Of a DNA stretch of 64,000 nt, positions 63,801 to 64,000 are shown piece by piece. A model generated the notes under the pieces. That model saw only the letters and a list, made by a program, of their open reading frames with translations, did no database searches and was not told the DNA's origin. Where the stretch lies: positions 1 to 64,000 of the forward strand of contig NZ_PGEX01000001.1 of assembly GCF_002797675.1 (NCBI RefSeq), in the 5' to 3' direction. Position 1 is the first letter of the stretch; each line of letters starts with the position of its first letter. Position numbers and translations under genes: made by a program. The DNA is from Hallerella succinigenes. Lineage in GTDB: Bacteria; Fibrobacterota; Fibrobacteria; Fibrobacterales; Fibrobacteraceae.

Positions 63801-64000
63801 TGAGCGGTACCGCGCATGGTCGGACGATCCGGCGTTAAAGCGCGGTCGCGGCATGCCTTCACATACTTGTCATCAATCACCTGACGAATCACATCGTCGT
63901 CCAAGGCTTCGATTTTCATCACTTCATGGCTCGTACGGAAGCCGTCAAAGAAGTGCATCGTCGGAATGCGTCCTTCAAGAGTAGACGCATGAGCCACGAG
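60893..64000 (-). CDS. nifJ: Pyruvate:ferredoxin (flavodoxin) oxidoreductase, partial
   Basis: At least 1034 residues are present and roughly the first 150 lie past the window edge. The enzyme converts pyruvate and CoA to acetyl-CoA and CO2 and passes electrons to ferredoxin. Two 4Fe-4S clusters are bound by CLQCGKCAMVCP and CTGCGVCVQACP; a further cluster and the TPP domain follow with CAGCGETAYVRLV, ATGCSSIYGGNLPTTPW and GGDGWAYDIGYGGLDH. Ends PFYDAMSKDTEGLISL-like. It is the parent of the relic at 53562. Confidence 0.96.
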   Translation of the reverse strand, partial: LVAHASTLEGRIPTMHFFDGFRTSHEVMKIEALDDDVIRQVIDDKYVKACRDRALTPDRPTMRGTAQNPDVYFQGRETVNPYYNAFPQIVQKYMDKVASYTGRQYHLVDYVGAPDAERVIVVMGSAASTVKDTIEYLNKKGEKLGLLIVRLFRPFPAEQLVKALPKTVKKIAVLDRCKEPGSAGEPLLQDVITAISSAAMNGEITLPRIIGGRYGLSSKEFTPAMVKAVYDELAKDAPKDRFTVGIIDDVTHLSLDVDPNFHLDNTFFQAMFFGLGSDGTVGANKNSIKIIGNETANYAQGYFVYDSKKSGSMTTSHLRFGKSIIDAPYLIEENQADFVACHHTPHLESVDMLKYAKDGATFLVNTPHSADTVWDTFPRPVQEEIIKKHLKVYVIDAYAVAAKTGMGRRINTVMQTCFFSKLGNVLDAETAIKYIKKYAEKTYAKKGQEVVQKNWDAIDASLANLFEVKVPATVTSTKEFRAPIHGDAPKFVNEVTAEIIKGNGEKLPVSKMPVDGVFPTGTTKYEKRDLALMIPSWNPEVCLQCGKCAMVCPHAAIRQKVVDKSSVANAPEGFKYTVAKGYKTDFAEAVFAISVSSYDCTGCGVCVQACPAKDKADETKKAINMVPQEPIKVQEGKCFDFFVDLPEFDRTKVNKNLVKQAMLLEPLFEFSGSCAGCGETAYVRLVSQLFGDRMVVANATGCSSIYGGNLPTTPWAKNKEGRGPAWANSLFEDNAEFGLGMRLAITKHAKQALSLLEAVNVPAELKEKLTTQKQDDEAGIKAQRENVAALKAALAGATDEASVSLRDEFADYLVKKSVWIFGGDGWAYDIGYGGLDHVMATGENVNICVLDTEVYSNTGGQASKATNRGAVALFAAAGKRAGKKDLGLIAMSYKNVYVGRIALGANDAQALKVLQEAEAHNGPSLIICYCPCINHGFDLNSQLQHQKMAVDSGYWTLLRYNPALAAEGKAPLILDSKKPTIPVAEYIYTENRYKQLTRNNPEVARKLADDLQKEVDARYAFYDAMSKDTEGLISL

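Noticed and set aside
61166-63838. Long open frame on the plus strand opposite nifJ
   Set aside because: It is a mirror of the strongly biased nifJ codons. The minus strand has every NifJ motif and this frame has none.

Overview
The window looks like a chromosomal segment of a Fibrobacter-type bacterium. This is inferred from gene content: an OmpA-family protein with thrombospondin-type-3 calcium repeats, a secreted multidomain pectate lyase with poly-serine linkers and a C-terminal sorting-like domain, a TonB/ExbB/ExbD/DUF3450 cluster, and a NifJ-type pyruvate:ferredoxin oxidoreductase. About the first 23 kb is an accessory defence island, the middle is ordinary housekeeping sequence, and the last 11 kb before nifJ is full of insertion sequences and gene relics.

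Defence island (1-23 kb). Plus strand, left to right: a decayed AAA ATPase gene between copies of a 31-bp palindrome, cas6, a leader and CRISPR array of 10 spacers, a micro-ORF cassette leading into cas1-cas2, an intact AAA ATPase, a second cassette, a second leader and array of 6 spacers, and a third cassette interrupted by an IS5-like element. Converging on this from the right, on the minus strand, is a compact nine-gene type III operon: Cas10 (GGDD, no HD domain), a Csx10-like RAMP, a double-Cas7 RAMP, a TIGR03986-type RAMP, a CARF protein with a possible RelE-like end, a CARF-adenosine deaminase of the Cad1 type, a Nudix hydrolase, a sigma54 activator of PspF-like architecture, and a Csx20-like ring nuclease. 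The composition resembles subtype III-D.

The most unusual feature is a repeated module: leader, array, terminator, dyad about 90 bp upstream, perfect sigma54 -24/-12 promoter (TGGCACGGGTTTTGCA), hairpin at the predicted 5' end of the RNA, then one to three micro-ORFs of 14-25 codons with strong ribosome binding sites, then a second terminator. Three sigma54 promoters are present and a sigma54 activator is encoded in the adjacent cas operon. My inference is that the type III system controls a small sigma54 regulon of membrane micropeptides, and in one copy also cas1-cas2. I know of no description of this arrangement.

Housekeeping core (24.6-53.5 kb): an OmpA-family protein, dCMP deaminase, tRNA-Pro(UGG), phosphoglycerate kinase, an SDR, a thioesterase, an amino-acid ABC importer, an ABC exporter, GreB, TatD, pectate lyase with its own operator-like palindrome, LeuB, a TonB energy-transduction operon with two ExbB-type proteins, an ankyrin lipoprotein, a nucleotide-sugar epimerase, Hsp33, ThrH, an RlmI-like methyltransferase, TPR proteins and UppP.

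Scarred region (53.5-60.9 kb): a mosaic relic of nifJ carrying hairpin insertions, a frameshifting IS3-family element, a SAP-domain membrane protein truncated by an ISL3 element, an IS3-family element with an internal deletion, and a PIN-domain toxin with a small partner. The 3' part of intact nifJ fills the end of the window, and its 5' end lies outside.
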